Assembly (NCBI GenBank): GCA_900543875.1
Contig: UQSV01000036.1
Location: forward strand, 1-18,606
Reading direction: 5' to 3'
DNA: 18,606 bases
Source: an uncultured Coriobacteriaceae bacterium
GTDB lineage: Bacteria; Actinomycetota; Coriobacteriia; Coriobacteriales; Atopobiaceae
In this document: positions 9,405 to 16,698 of the stretch, one piece after another
Layout: each line of letters starts with the position of its first letter
Position numbering within the stretch: the stretch's first letter is position 1
Notes under the pieces: model-generated
Seen by the model: only the letters and a program-made list of their open reading frames with translations
Database searches by the model: none
What the model was told of the DNA's origin: nothing
Made by a program: the position numbers and the translations under genes

Positions 9405-9947
9405 TTACGCCTCCGCAACGTCTGACTCGCGCACCCAGCCAAGCTCGCATGACTCGTCGGCACTCGCGAGCTGGTAGGCGGGCTCGTCGTCCATCTGGCC
9501 CACGGCCTCGACGATGCAGGGAGTGTTGCTCGCGAGGTCGAGCACGAGGTCGCCCACGCTCCAGCGGGCCAGAGGCGCCGCAGCGGTGCTCTCGGCCTGC
9601 TCGCGGGCAATGCGCTCGGTAGCCTCGCGACCTGCCTCGCGGCCATATACCTTCTGGTCAAGCTTGTGGGTGAGGTGCCAGCCGCCACAGTACTCGCACT
9701 TGTAGATGCGCAGCTCCCGGCCGTTCTCCTCCTCGCCCCAGCGCGCAACGGCGCGGGCCTGGTCATACGTTGCGTACCTGCGCTTCTTTGCGCACGAGCT
9801 CACACGGTCCCACATGCCCTCGTCGGCGAGCCCCTGGCGCAGGCGCTCGCGGCGGGCACGCTCGCGACGCGACTCGTAGCTCACCCGCTGGTCGGGGCGG
9901 GCCTGCGAGTTGTCGTATCCGTCTCGCCACTCACAATGCTCGGGCAT
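9405..9947 (-). CDS. Hypothetical protein with putative zinc-binding Cys/His cluster
   Basis: Family not recognised beyond a common small-protein pattern. The ATG at 9947 has GGGGAG five bases upstream. The N-terminal 50 residues are rich in Arg and Glu (SRRERARRERLRQGL), likely helical and possibly nucleic-acid binding. Next comes Cys52 (SSCAKKRRYATYDQA), then KCEYCGGWHLTH (83-94) with Cys84, Cys87, His91 and His94, which could bind one zinc. Such C...CxxCxxxH modules occur in small phage and plasmid proteins. The C-terminal ~50 residues (WSVGDLVLDLASNTPCIVEAV) look like a small beta-barrel. It is divergent from the toxin-antitoxin pair and in a likely accessory stretch. 180 aa; no signal peptide. 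Confidence 0.7.
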   Translation of the reverse strand: MPEHCEWRDGYDNSQARPDQRVSYESRRERARRERLRQGLADEGMWDRVSSCAKKRRYATYDQARAVARWGEEENGRELRIYKCEYCGGWHLTHKLDQKVYGREAGREATERIAREQAESTAAAPLARWSVGDLVLDLASNTPCIVEAVGQMDDEPAYQLASADESCELGWVRESDVAEA

Positions 9948-10004
9948 GGGAGCTCCCCTCTCGAAAACGTGTCACCAGCATAACGAACGCAAAGAGAGGC
10001 GTCC

Positions 10005-10049
10005 TCGAACATGATTGTAATCATTGCTATCATGATTCTGATAGCAATG
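10005..10049 (+). promoter_or_regulatory. Promoter/operator of the toxin-antitoxin operon
   Basis: CATTGCTATC (10022-10031) and GATAGCAATG (10040-10049) form a perfect 10-bp inverted repeat. A smaller palindrome, ATGATT-GT-AATCAT, overlaps its left edge (10011-10024), and ATCATGAT (10029-10036) is palindromic at the centre. TATCAT (10028-10033) fits a -10 and TCGAAC (10005-10010) a weak -35 at 17 bp. This is the expected layout for antitoxin autorepression. The ribosome site GGAGGAG follows. Confidence 0.65.
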
Positions 10050-10061
10050 GGAGGAGAAGCC

Positions 10062-10358
10062 ATGACGCCGATACGACCCGTCTCAGATCTAAGAAACAAG
10101 TTCACCGAAATCTCTCGAGACGTTCACAAAAGTGGCGAGCCCGTGTTCCTCACGCGCAACGGAGTGGGAGACATGGTGGTCATGAGTCTCGACACCTACG
10201 AGGCGCTCGAGTTCGACAGCAGCGTATATGCAAGCCTCAAGGAGGCCGAGCGGGAGGCCGAGACCACGAATACGCGCTATTCAACGGATGAGGTGCTCGC
10301 GGCGGTTCGAGACGCGTTGAGCGTCGCAGATGAAACGCATGAGCTAGCCCATGTATAA
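10062..10358 (+). CDS. Type II antitoxin, Phd/YefM family
   Basis: A 98-residue DNA-binding antitoxin that neutralises the toxin encoded next. The N-terminus PIRPVSDLRNKFTEIS (3-18) and VHKSGEPVFLTRNGVGDMVVMSLDTYE (in parts 21-47) give the Phd/YefM fold pattern. The C-terminal half (ASLKEAEREAETTNTR, 57-72, and after) is acidic and helical, as expected for the toxin-wrapping segment. The ATG at 10062 is chosen from GGAGGAG upstream; an in-frame ATG at 10011 would translate the operator. It overlaps the toxin gene by 8 bp, typical of translational coupling. Codon use and base composition are more AT-rich than the neighbours, which suggests horizontal acquisition. Confidence 0.9.
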   Translation: MTPIRPVSDLRNKFTEISRDVHKSGEPVFLTRNGVGDMVVMSLDTYEALEFDSSVYASLKEAEREAETTNTRYSTDEVLAAVRDALSVADETHELAHV

Positions 10359-10662
10359 CGTCACGTATCTCCCCGTGGCCCAGAGGGATCTCGTTGAGAT
10401 TGCCTCCTATATCGCGAATACGCTATCGAGCAAAAAGGCCGCATTGGACACGATAAGCGGCATTACCGGCGCCGTGTCGTCGCTCGCAAGCATGCCGTAC
10501 AGAAGACGTGTCTATCGGACATTGAAGCCCCTCGCACACGATTACCGCAGCATCGGCTACGGAAACTATCTCGCCTTTTATTGGGTGGACGAAGGCGAGA
10601 GCTCAGTGGTTGTTGCCCGCGCCCTCTATTCAAAGTCCTCAATTGCCCAGAGACTTAAGTAG
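10351..10662 (+). CDS. Type II toxin, RelE/ParE superfamily
   Basis: A 103-residue toxin. N-terminal YLPVAQRDLVEIASYIANTL (6-25) is the typical RelE/ParE first helix pair. The core ends with HDYRSIGYGNYLAFYWVDE and VVVARALYSKSS, matching the beta-strand pattern of the family. RelE-type (ribosome-dependent mRNA cleavage) and ParE-type (gyrase) members share this fold; catalytic residues do not let me choose, though the ALYSKSS ending resembles ParE-like forms. It starts inside the antitoxin gene. The bidirectional terminator after 10672 closes the operon. Confidence 0.88.
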   Translation: MYNVTYLPVAQRDLVEIASYIANTLSSKKAALDTISGITGAVSSLASMPYRRRVYRTLKPLAHDYRSIGYGNYLAFYWVDEGESSVVVARALYSKSSIAQRLK

Positions 10663-10671
10663 CCACCTGGC

Positions 10672-10717
10672 AACGAAGGCGCCCGGCGCCATCGAGAGGA
10701 GACGCCGGGCGCTCGTT
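10672..10717. terminator. Bidirectional terminator between toxin and M18 aminopeptidase genes
   Basis: GCGCCCGGCG (10679-10688) and CGCCGGGCGC (10703-10712) form a perfect 10-bp stem around 14 bases. AACGA (10672-10676) and TCGTT (10713-10717) extend it after a 2-nt bulge. TTATTT follows on the plus strand. It separates converging transcripts. Confidence 0.75.
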
Positions 10718-10740
10718 ATTTCGCGCGCAAATAATTACTG

Positions 10741-12135
10741 CTAGGCGCGCTGGATGAAGGCCTTGTAGCCGCGGTAGGCCTCGTAGATGTCGGCCTTGCT
10801 CGTGACCTCCCACAGCGAGTGCATCGACAGCACGGCCACGCCCGAGTCGATGACGTCCATGCCATAGCGGGCCATGATGTAAGCGATCGTGCCGCCGCCA
10901 CCGGCGTTCACGCGGCCAAGCTCGCAGGTCTGGAAGCTCACGTCAGCCTCGTCCATCACGTCGCGCACGTAGGCCATGTACTCAGCGTCGGCGTCGTTGG
11001 AGCCGCTCTTGCCGCGCGAGCCCGTGTACTTGTTGAAGCACAGGCCACGACCCAGGTACGCGCTGTTCTTCTCCTCAAACTGACCCGCGTAGGCCGGGTC
11101 GAAGCCCGCCGACACGTCGCTCGAGAGCATCTTGGAGTTGGCCAGAGCACGGCGAAGCGCCAGCTCGCCGCCCTCGCCCGCGAGCTCCATGACCTCGGCC
11201 AGGGCGTTCTCGAAGTAGTGGGCCTGCATGCCCGTGGCGCCCACCGAGCCAATCTCCTCCTTGTCGACAAGCAGGCACACGCTCGTGCGCTCGACGTCCT
11301 CCACGGCGAGCATCGCCTCGAGCGAGGTGTAGGCGCACACGCGGTCGTCCTGGCCATAGCCCAGCACCATCGAACGGTCGAGGCCCATGTCGCGCGCGGG
11401 ACCAGCCGGCACGACCTCGAGCTCGGCGGACAGCAGGTCCTCCTCCTCGATGCCATAGCGCTCGGCCAGCAGGTCAAGCAGCATCTTCTTGACGGGCTCC
11501 TTGGGCTCGTCGCCCTCGCCGTCGATGCGCACGGGCTTGCCGCCCACGATGACGTCGAGGCTCTCGGGGTCAACGGCCTCGGCGTGCGTCTTCTTCATCT
11601 GCTCGCCAGCCAGGTGAATCAGGATGTCGGAGATGCAGAAGACGGGGTCGGCCGGGTCCTCGCCCACGACGACGGGCACGACGCTGCCGTCCTTCTTGGC
11701 GACAACGCCGTGAATGGCGAGCGGCGTGGCGACCCACAGCGAGCTCTTGAGGCCGCCGTAGTAGTGGGTGTCGAGAAACGCGAGGTCGGCCTTCTCGTAG
11801 GCAGGGTTCTGCTTGATGTCGAGGCGCGGCGAGTCGACGTGGGCGCCCAGGATGTTGAGGCCGCTCGAGAGGGGCAGCTTGCCGATGTTGAACAGGGTGA
11901 GGGCCTTGCCGCGCGTGTTGACGTAGATCTTGTCGCCGGCGGCAAGCGACGTACCGGCGGCGATGCGGTCCTCGAGGTTGGTGTAGCCGGCGGCCTCGGC
12001 GAGCTTCACGGCCGAGGCGACGCACTCGCGCTCGGTCTTGTTTTCGCTGATGAAGCCGCGGTAGCGAGCCGCGAGGCCCTCGAGCTCCTCGCCCTGCTGC
12101 TCGGTGTACTTCTTCCAGGCGTTTGCACGCTCCAT
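10741..12135 (-). CDS. M18 family aminopeptidase
   Basis: Cytosolic, two-metal aminopeptidase of the M18 family (ApeA-like; dodecameric in known members) that removes N-terminal residues from peptides. Metal-ligand and catalytic candidates are His99 and Asp101 in GAHVDSPRL, Asp263/264 in GQDDR, Glu293/294 in DKEEIGSVGATGMQ, Asp340 in SSDVSAG and His439 in SMHSLWE. The GGGGT stretch (412-416) is also typical. Length (464 aa) matches ApeA-type members (about 465). The ATG at 12135 follows a strong AAAGGAGG. It is transcribed alone from its own promoter, with the terminator at 10672 downstream. Nothing appears truncated. Confidence 0.94.
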   Translation of the reverse strand: MERANAWKKYTEQQGEELEGLAARYRGFISENKTERECVASAVKLAEAAGYTNLEDRIAAGTSLAAGDKIYVNTRGKALTLFNIGKLPLSSGLNILGAHVDSPRLDIKQNPAYEKADLAFLDTHYYGGLKSSLWVATPLAIHGVVAKKDGSVVPVVVGEDPADPVFCISDILIHLAGEQMKKTHAEAVDPESLDVIVGGKPVRIDGEGDEPKEPVKKMLLDLLAERYGIEEEDLLSAELEVVPAGPARDMGLDRSMVLGYGQDDRVCAYTSLEAMLAVEDVERTSVCLLVDKEEIGSVGATGMQAHYFENALAEVMELAGEGGELALRRALANSKMLSSDVSAGFDPAYAGQFEEKNSAYLGRGLCFNKYTGSRGKSGSNDADAEYMAYVRDVMDEADVSFQTCELGRVNAGGGGTIAYIMARYGMDVIDSGVAVLSMHSLWEVTSKADIYEAYRGYKAFIQRA

Positions 12136-12172
12136 GGGTCCTCCTTTGTGCCGGGCAATCCCAGCAGCGCAG

Positions 12173-12192
12173 TTGTGAACGCCACAATTATA
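12173..12192 (-). promoter_or_regulatory. Promoter and candidate operator of the M18 gene
   Basis: The minus strand has a perfect -10, TATAAT (12192-12187), with no good -35. Immediately downstream is TTGTG-AACGC-CACAA (12173-12187), an inverted repeat overlapping the -10 edge and the expected start site, so it could be a repressor site. The leader is about 45 nt. Confidence 0.5.
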
Positions 12193-12258
12193 GGAGAGCG
12201 CGCGGACACAAAAGGGACAAGTGGCGAGAGGATGACGGTCGCGGCATTGGGCCGCAGC

Positions 12259-12338
12259 TTGGGACGAATTAGCCCGGAGCTTTATCGTCCCAAACCACAG
12301 GTAATGTGGGACGAAATAGCTCCGGGCGTTAGTGTCCC
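12259..12338. repeat. Inverted pair of 31-nt REP-like elements
   Basis: Copy 1 (12261-12291) and copy 2 (12308-12338) both begin GGGACGAA and end GTCCC. Copy 1 read in reverse complement begins GGGACGATAAAGCTCCGGGC; copy 2 begins GGGACGAAATAGCTCCGGGC. The two therefore face each other across 16 bases. Each also folds on itself through GGGAC/GTCCC ends. This is the layout of a REP doublet (BIME). It lies between the M18 promoter and the activase stop, which leaves it in the 3' region of the glycyl radical operon. Confidence 0.75.
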
Positions 12339-12345
12339 GGGCACG

Positions 12346-13284
12346 TCACTCGCCGCGGATGGTGACATCGAGGCCCTCGGACGCGACGATGGCCGCGGCG
12401 CGCTCGGCGGACGCCTCGGCGAGCTGCGGCACGCCGCCCATCTCGTAGGAGCGGCCCACGCTCGCGTACTTACTCTCGCCCAGCTGGTGGAACGGCAGGA
12501 TGTCGGCGCGAGCGATCCCCAGCTCGCGGGCGCGGCGGGCGTTGGCGCGCACGCAGTCGTCACCGTCAGTGAAGCCCGGGATGATGGGCATGCGGGCCAC
12601 CACCGTGGCCCCCGCAGCGAGCGCCGCGGCGAGATTGCCGTCGCGCACGGCCACGTCGATGCCACAGACCTCGAGGCTGCGCTTGCGGTCGGCGACCTTG
12701 AAGTCAACGAGCAGCTGGTCACAGGCCCGCACGAGCTCCGACGGCGCCACCGTGAGCGAAGTGGCGAGCGTCGACTCGATGGCCGTCGAGGCACCGCCCT
12801 CGTGCACGCGGCCAAGCAGGTCGAGAACGGCGCGCTGGCGGGCCGCACCCGCCAGGCACTCGCCGCCAGATACCGTGACGCCACCCCCGCTCTCCTCATA
12901 AAAGGGCAGGTCGCGAAGGAGCTCGCGCGCAAGGTCGTCGGTCGTGCGCCAGGTGCCCAGCCACTCCTTGGCACCCGTGGGGCACTCCTCGCACGACGTG
13001 TCGCAGCCCGCGCCGTTGGCGTCGCGCGCGCCGCTCGCGCGCAGCGAGCAGCCGATGCACAGGCGCCCGTGCCAGGCGACCTCGGGCTCGAAGGAAAGGT
13101 TCTCGGGGTTGCAGCACCAGGGACAGCGAAACGGGCAGCCCTTCACGAAGGAGACCGAGCGAATCCCGCCGCCATCGTGGAGCGAGAAGCGTTGGACGTT
13201 CGTGACGCAGAGGCGGGCTGGCTCGCCGCCACTCGGACATCCACCGCCGGCCTCGACGTCCACGCCCTCTACCTGCGCCGACAT
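12346..13284 (-). CDS. Glycyl-radical enzyme activating protein (radical SAM)
   Basis: It cleaves S-adenosylmethionine to place the glycyl radical on the partner enzyme encoded upstream. The radical-SAM cluster motif is CPFRCPWC (Cys50, 54, 57), preceded by FSLHDGGGIRSVSFVKGC, typical of PFL activases. GGGVTVSGGEC (133-143) is the GGE motif, but with Cys where Pro is usual. MPIIPGFTD is conserved. Between cluster and GGE motif there are only five cysteines (76, 79, 94, 98, 101; CxxC then CxxxCxxCP), fewer than the two four-Cys clusters of many dehydratase-type activases. The ATG at 13284 follows GGGAGGAG and lies 13 bp after the GRE stop; an in-frame ATG near 13308 is less likely. 312 aa. Confidence 0.92.
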   Translation of the reverse strand: MSAQVEGVDVEAGGGCPSGGEPARLCVTNVQRFSLHDGGGIRSVSFVKGCPFRCPWCCNPENLSFEPEVAWHGRLCIGCSLRASGARDANGAGCDTSCEECPTGAKEWLGTWRTTDDLARELLRDLPFYEESGGGVTVSGGECLAGAARQRAVLDLLGRVHEGGASTAIESTLATSLTVAPSELVRACDQLLVDFKVADRKRSLEVCGIDVAVRDGNLAAALAAGATVVARMPIIPGFTDGDDCVRANARRARELGIARADILPFHQLGESKYASVGRSYEMGGVPQLAEASAERAAAIVASEGLDVTIRGE

Positions 13285-13297
13285 GCCACTCTCCTCC

Positions 13298-15622
13298 CTA
13301 CAGCTCATGCTCGGTCCTGTTGATGATGTCGTCTTGCAGGGCCGGAGCCAGGTCGACGAACAGGGCGCTGTAGCCCGCCACGCGCACGACGAGATCGCGG
13401 TGCGCCTCGGGGTGTGCCTTGGCGTCGAGCAGCACCGCCTTGTCGACGACGTTGAACTGGATGTGCTGGATGCCCAGGCGGCAGAAGGCACGCAGGTAGG
13501 CGGAGAGCTTGGCCAGCCCCTGCTCGCCGCTGAGTGTCGAGGGCGAGAACTTGACGTTGAGCAGGCCTCCGTTGGACTCGAGGCCGTTGTTGAGCTTCGA
13601 GACGCTCATGAGGCTCGCCGTGGGGCCGTGCTTGTCGAGGCCGCGCATGGGCGACAGACCGCCGTCGGCCAGCGCCTCGTGGGCGTGGCGGCCATCGGGC
13701 GTGGCCCCGCAGGCGGCACCCAGCGGCACGTGGGCCGACACCGTGTAGCTGCCCGGCTGGAAGAAGCCGTCGCGCACGTTGCCGTACTTCTCGACCTCGC
13801 GTGCATAGAACTCGAGCATGCGAGAGCCGAGCAGGTCGACCTCGTCGACGTCGTTGCCGTACTTGGGCATGCGGTCGACGATGCGGCGGCGCAGAAGCTC
13901 GTCGCCCTCGCCGAACCAGTCGCGCGCGAGGGCCTGCGCCAGGCGCCCGTAGCCCACGATGGGCTCGACACGGCCGGAGCCGTCTGCCCCGGTGATGCCA
14001 AAGACGCCGCGGCGTAGGGTCTCGAGCGAGTCGGCGAGGTTGGCCGTGCCCACCCCCTGCACGCCGGACGGGTTGTAGCGCGCCCCGCCCTCGGTGACGT
14101 CGCGGCCGCTCTCGAGGCAGTCGCTCACGAGACACGACAGCAGCGGCGTGGGCGAGGTCATGCGGTGCGCGAGGTCGCAGGTGTTGCAGCCGCGCACCAT
14201 GAGGGCCACGTAGCGCGCGACCGTGGCCTTGAGCGCCTCCTCCACGGCCTCGTAGCTCGCGAAGCCCTCCGGGTGCTCCGCAAGGGTGAGCTCGAGGCAG
14301 CGCACGAGGTTGAACATCGAGATGTCGTGCAGGCCGTACATGCGCCCGGGAATCGACAGCTCGACGCAGCCCACGACGGCATAGTCGCGCGCGTCTGTCT
14401 GGGACACGCCGCGGTTCATGAAGGCGCCAATGTTAACCTCGTCGTTGAAGAACTGGGGCAGGCCGTCACCCAGGCGCACGACCTCGCCGGCGAGGCGCAG
14501 CAGCGCGGCGGGCGAGCCCTTGTGGACACGCAGAGACAGGTTGGGCTGTGGCAGGCGCGTGTCCTTCTGGATGTCGAGCAGCAGGTAGCTGAGCTCGTTG
14601 GAGGCGTCGGCGCCCTGCTCGTCCACGCCGCCCACGACGAGGTTGAAGCCGATGGGAAAACCAGCAAAGAAGCGGGCGCTGCCCGTGGAGCGGATGGCCA
14701 CGATCGTCGAGAACTTGAGGTAGAAGCACTGGAGCAGCTCGCGGACCTGCTCGGGGCTGGCGCCGGCGGCGACGCTTGCCTGGTAGTAGGGCCACAGGTA
14801 CTGGTCGGCACGCCCCAGCGACAGCGACGAGGCGTTGCTCTCGTGCATGAGCGCAACCTCGGTAATCCACACAATCTGCAGCGCGTCGTAGAGGTCGCGG
14901 GCGGGCTTGGTCTGGATGTGGCCGAGGACCTCGGCGATGCGGGCGAGCTCGGCGGCGCGCTCGGGCGCAGCGGTGGCGGCCAGCTCGCGCACGGTCGCGG
15001 CATAGCGGCCGACATAGGCCACCATCGCCTCGAGCGAGATCACCGCGGCCTCGAGGAAGGCGTTGTCGGGATCTACCGCGGCGCGCTCGCGGGCGCGATC
15101 GAGGATGGCGCCATAGCCCTGCGTGAGGACGAGCGGGAAGTCGCAGATGATGTGACCCTGGCCCTTGTCGGTCTGGGCCACGGCAAAGACTTGGTCGGCC
15201 TCGGCGGCGGCCACATCCTCGTCGAGGTGCGCCCGGTACCAGTCGATAAGCGAGCGGCCGCTCCAGTAGGGCAGCAGCTCCTCGAGGTAGCGGCGCTTGG
15301 TGTCCTCGGAGATCTGGAACTGGTCCTGGGGGCGGGTGGGGAACTCGTCGAGCTCGTCGGCGATCCAGTAGGGGCTCATCTCGGGCGAGACGACGCCTGC
15401 GCGCGGCGTGACGCTGCGGTTTCCCACGAGCAGGTCCTGGTCATCGATGACGATCTTGTGCTTGGCGAGCACGTTTGCGATGGCGCGGGCACGGCGCACG
15501 ACGACGGGCTGGCCCTCGGTGGTGCGCCAGCTCTCGGTATAGAGCAGCGCGCGCTCGAGGTCGACGACGCGCGGGACGTCGAAGATGGCGTCCTTGATGG
15601 CTTGGGTGCGGGGTGTGAGCAT
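13298..15622 (-). CDS. Glycyl radical enzyme, dehydratase/lyase type, substrate unknown
   Basis: Oxygen-sensitive radical enzyme of the PFL/glycerol-dehydratase superfamily. The glycyl radical loop RVAGYSALF has Gly750 near the C-terminus. The thiyl cysteine is Cys419 in VGCVELSIPG, with Glu421 two residues on, and Asp433 in GLHD. This CxE pattern marks the dehydratase, decarboxylase and C-N or C-S lyase branch, whereas PFL has Cys-Cys. His157 (GQGH) is also retained. The segment ESNASSLSLGRADQY (261-275) has GRADQ where GRFDQ is common. Length 774 aa is close to glycerol dehydratase (about 787) and shorter than HPA/indoleacetate decarboxylases (about 900). No microcompartment targeting extension. 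The ATG at 15622 follows AGGAGA. First gene of a two-gene operon with its activase; a DeoR regulator is divergent. Confidence 0.9.
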   Translation of the reverse strand: MLTPRTQAIKDAIFDVPRVVDLERALLYTESWRTTEGQPVVVRRARAIANVLAKHKIVIDDQDLLVGNRSVTPRAGVVSPEMSPYWIADELDEFPTRPQDQFQISEDTKRRYLEELLPYWSGRSLIDWYRAHLDEDVAAAEADQVFAVAQTDKGQGHIICDFPLVLTQGYGAILDRARERAAVDPDNAFLEAAVISLEAMVAYVGRYAATVRELAATAAPERAAELARIAEVLGHIQTKPARDLYDALQIVWITEVALMHESNASSLSLGRADQYLWPYYQASVAAGASPEQVRELLQCFYLKFSTIVAIRSTGSARFFAGFPIGFNLVVGGVDEQGADASNELSYLLLDIQKDTRLPQPNLSLRVHKGSPAALLRLAGEVVRLGDGLPQFFNDEVNIGAFMNRGVSQTDARDYAVVGCVELSIPGRMYGLHDISMFNLVRCLELTLAEHPEGFASYEAVEEALKATVARYVALMVRGCNTCDLAHRMTSPTPLLSCLVSDCLESGRDVTEGGARYNPSGVQGVGTANLADSLETLRRGVFGITGADGSGRVEPIVGYGRLAQALARDWFGEGDELLRRRIVDRMPKYGNDVDEVDLLGSRMLEFYAREVEKYGNVRDGFFQPGSYTVSAHVPLGAACGATPDGRHAHEALADGGLSPMRGLDKHGPTASLMSVSKLNNGLESNGGLLNVKFSPSTLSGEQGLAKLSAYLRAFCRLGIQHIQFNVVDKAVLLDAKAHPEAHRDLVVRVAGYSALFVDLAPALQDDIINRTEHEL

Positions 15623-15772
15623 CGTGCGTCTCCTTAGGCGGGCGCGGGCGGCCGGGGGGAGCGTTCCCGCGCAGACGATTCGCTGCCGACTGCCGCGCGG
15701 GCGCTGGCGCGCCTGGCATTTCTCGGCAGCATGATTCCCATTTAGCCCCAAGTTAGCGTGTTTATCCCTATT

Positions 15773-15872
15773 CTTCAAGCATATTGAGCGAGTATTCGGC
15801 GTATTTTGGCGTATTTTGCCCCATTCGGTATACTTTGGGGACAGTATCGGAGGGTTTTGGGGCGCATGCCCC
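15773..15872. promoter_or_regulatory. Divergent GRE/DeoR regulatory region with 10-bp iterons
   Basis: GGCGTATTTT occurs twice in tandem (15798-15807, 15808-15817), preceded by the related GCGAGTATTC (15788-15797). TATACT (15829-15834) and TTGGCG (15806-15811) form a plus-strand promoter with 17-bp spacing for the DeoR gene, so a repeat overlaps its -35. The minus strand has TTGAAG (15778-15773) as a possible -35 for the GRE operon. GGGGC-GCAT-GCCCC (15859-15872) is a short hairpin. The repeats are likely operators for the adjacent regulator. Nothing else coding is seen in 15623-15917. Confidence 0.6.
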
Positions 15873-15917
15873 ACGCGCCGGCCAACCGGCCTGGCGCAGC
15901 GACGACAAGGGGCGGCC

Positions 15918-16673
15918 ATGTTTCCCGAGGAGAGGCGCGCGAGCATCCAGGCGATGATCGACGAGGTGGGCCGCGTCACCGTGAGCGACGTGGCGCAGCG
16001 CCTGGGCATCACCGAGGACCTCGTGCGCCGTGACCTCAAGCAGCTCGCCGACGAGGGCCGCTGCCAGCGCGTCTGGGGCGGTGCTACCCGCGTAGAGAAC
16101 GTGAGCGAGCGCGCCATGAGCGCCCGCCTCACCCGCGAGGCGCCCGAGAAGCTCGCCATCGCCCGCAAGGCGCTCGCACTTCTGGCACCCGGCCAGACCG
16201 TCTACCTCGACATGTCGAGCACCTGCGTGCACCTGGCGGGCCTCATCCGCGACGCGGGGCTCGAGCTCACCGTCGTGACGCCCATGGTCGACGTGCTCGC
16301 GATCCTCATGGACGCCGAGCGCGTGACCACGCTGTGCTGCGGCGGCACGCTGCGCCCGCAGATGCGCGGCCTTCTGGGGTCGCTCGCCACCGAGACGCTT
16401 TCCCACTTCCGCTTTGACGTTGCCCTCATGGGCGCCTATGGCGTCGACGCCGAGACGGGCGAGGTAAGCACCTTCGACGCCGAGGACGGGCTGCTCAAGC
16501 AGTGCGCCATGGGTCGCGCGAGCAAGACGTACCTGCTGTGCGAGTCGCGCAAGTTCTCCGCCTTTGGCTCGTGGCGTTACGCGGACCTGCCGGACTTCGA
16601 CGCCCTTGTCACCGATGGCGCCAACGAGTGGGCCTGCGAGCGCGTGCGGGCCCTGGGCTGCGACGTCCTGTAG
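15918..16673 (+). CDS. DeoR-family transcriptional regulator
   Basis: N-terminal DeoR helix-turn-helix (about residues 6-57: RRASIQAMIDEVGRVTVSDV, LGITEDLVRRDLKQL and the GGATRV hinge) followed by the DeoRC effector domain (about 75-235; LDMSSTCVHLAGLI and TLRPQMRGLLGSLATE). The family binds phosphorylated sugars or polyols. Start 15918 is taken from AAGGGG five bases upstream; the frame extends to 15816 without protein-like sequence. 251 aa is a typical length. Divergent from the glycyl radical operon, it probably represses it and itself through the 10-bp repeats. A sugar-phosphate-type effector suggests a polyol or related substrate, but this is only inference. It converges on rmuC with 25 bp between stops and no clear terminator. 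Confidence 0.92.
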   Translation: MFPEERRASIQAMIDEVGRVTVSDVAQRLGITEDLVRRDLKQLADEGRCQRVWGGATRVENVSERAMSARLTREAPEKLAIARKALALLAPGQTVYLDMSSTCVHLAGLIRDAGLELTVVTPMVDVLAILMDAERVTTLCCGGTLRPQMRGLLGSLATETLSHFRFDVALMGAYGVDAETGEVSTFDAEDGLLKQCAMGRASKTYLLCESRKFSAFGSWRYADLPDFDALVTDGANEWACERVRALGCDVL

Positions 16674-16698
16674 CAGGCAGGACCGGGGACGGCCCGCG

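Noticed and set aside
10819..13323. A stop-free frame of 834 codons on the plus strand across the M18 gene and the activase gene.
   Set aside because: It crosses two clear minus-strand genes and the REP-like pair, and its composition is that of antisense high-GC DNA.
15623..16168. An N-terminal extension of about 180 residues for the glycyl radical enzyme.
   Set aside because: It overlaps the DeoR gene on the other strand, has no family similarity, and the ATG at 15622 has a good ribosome site and family-typical start.
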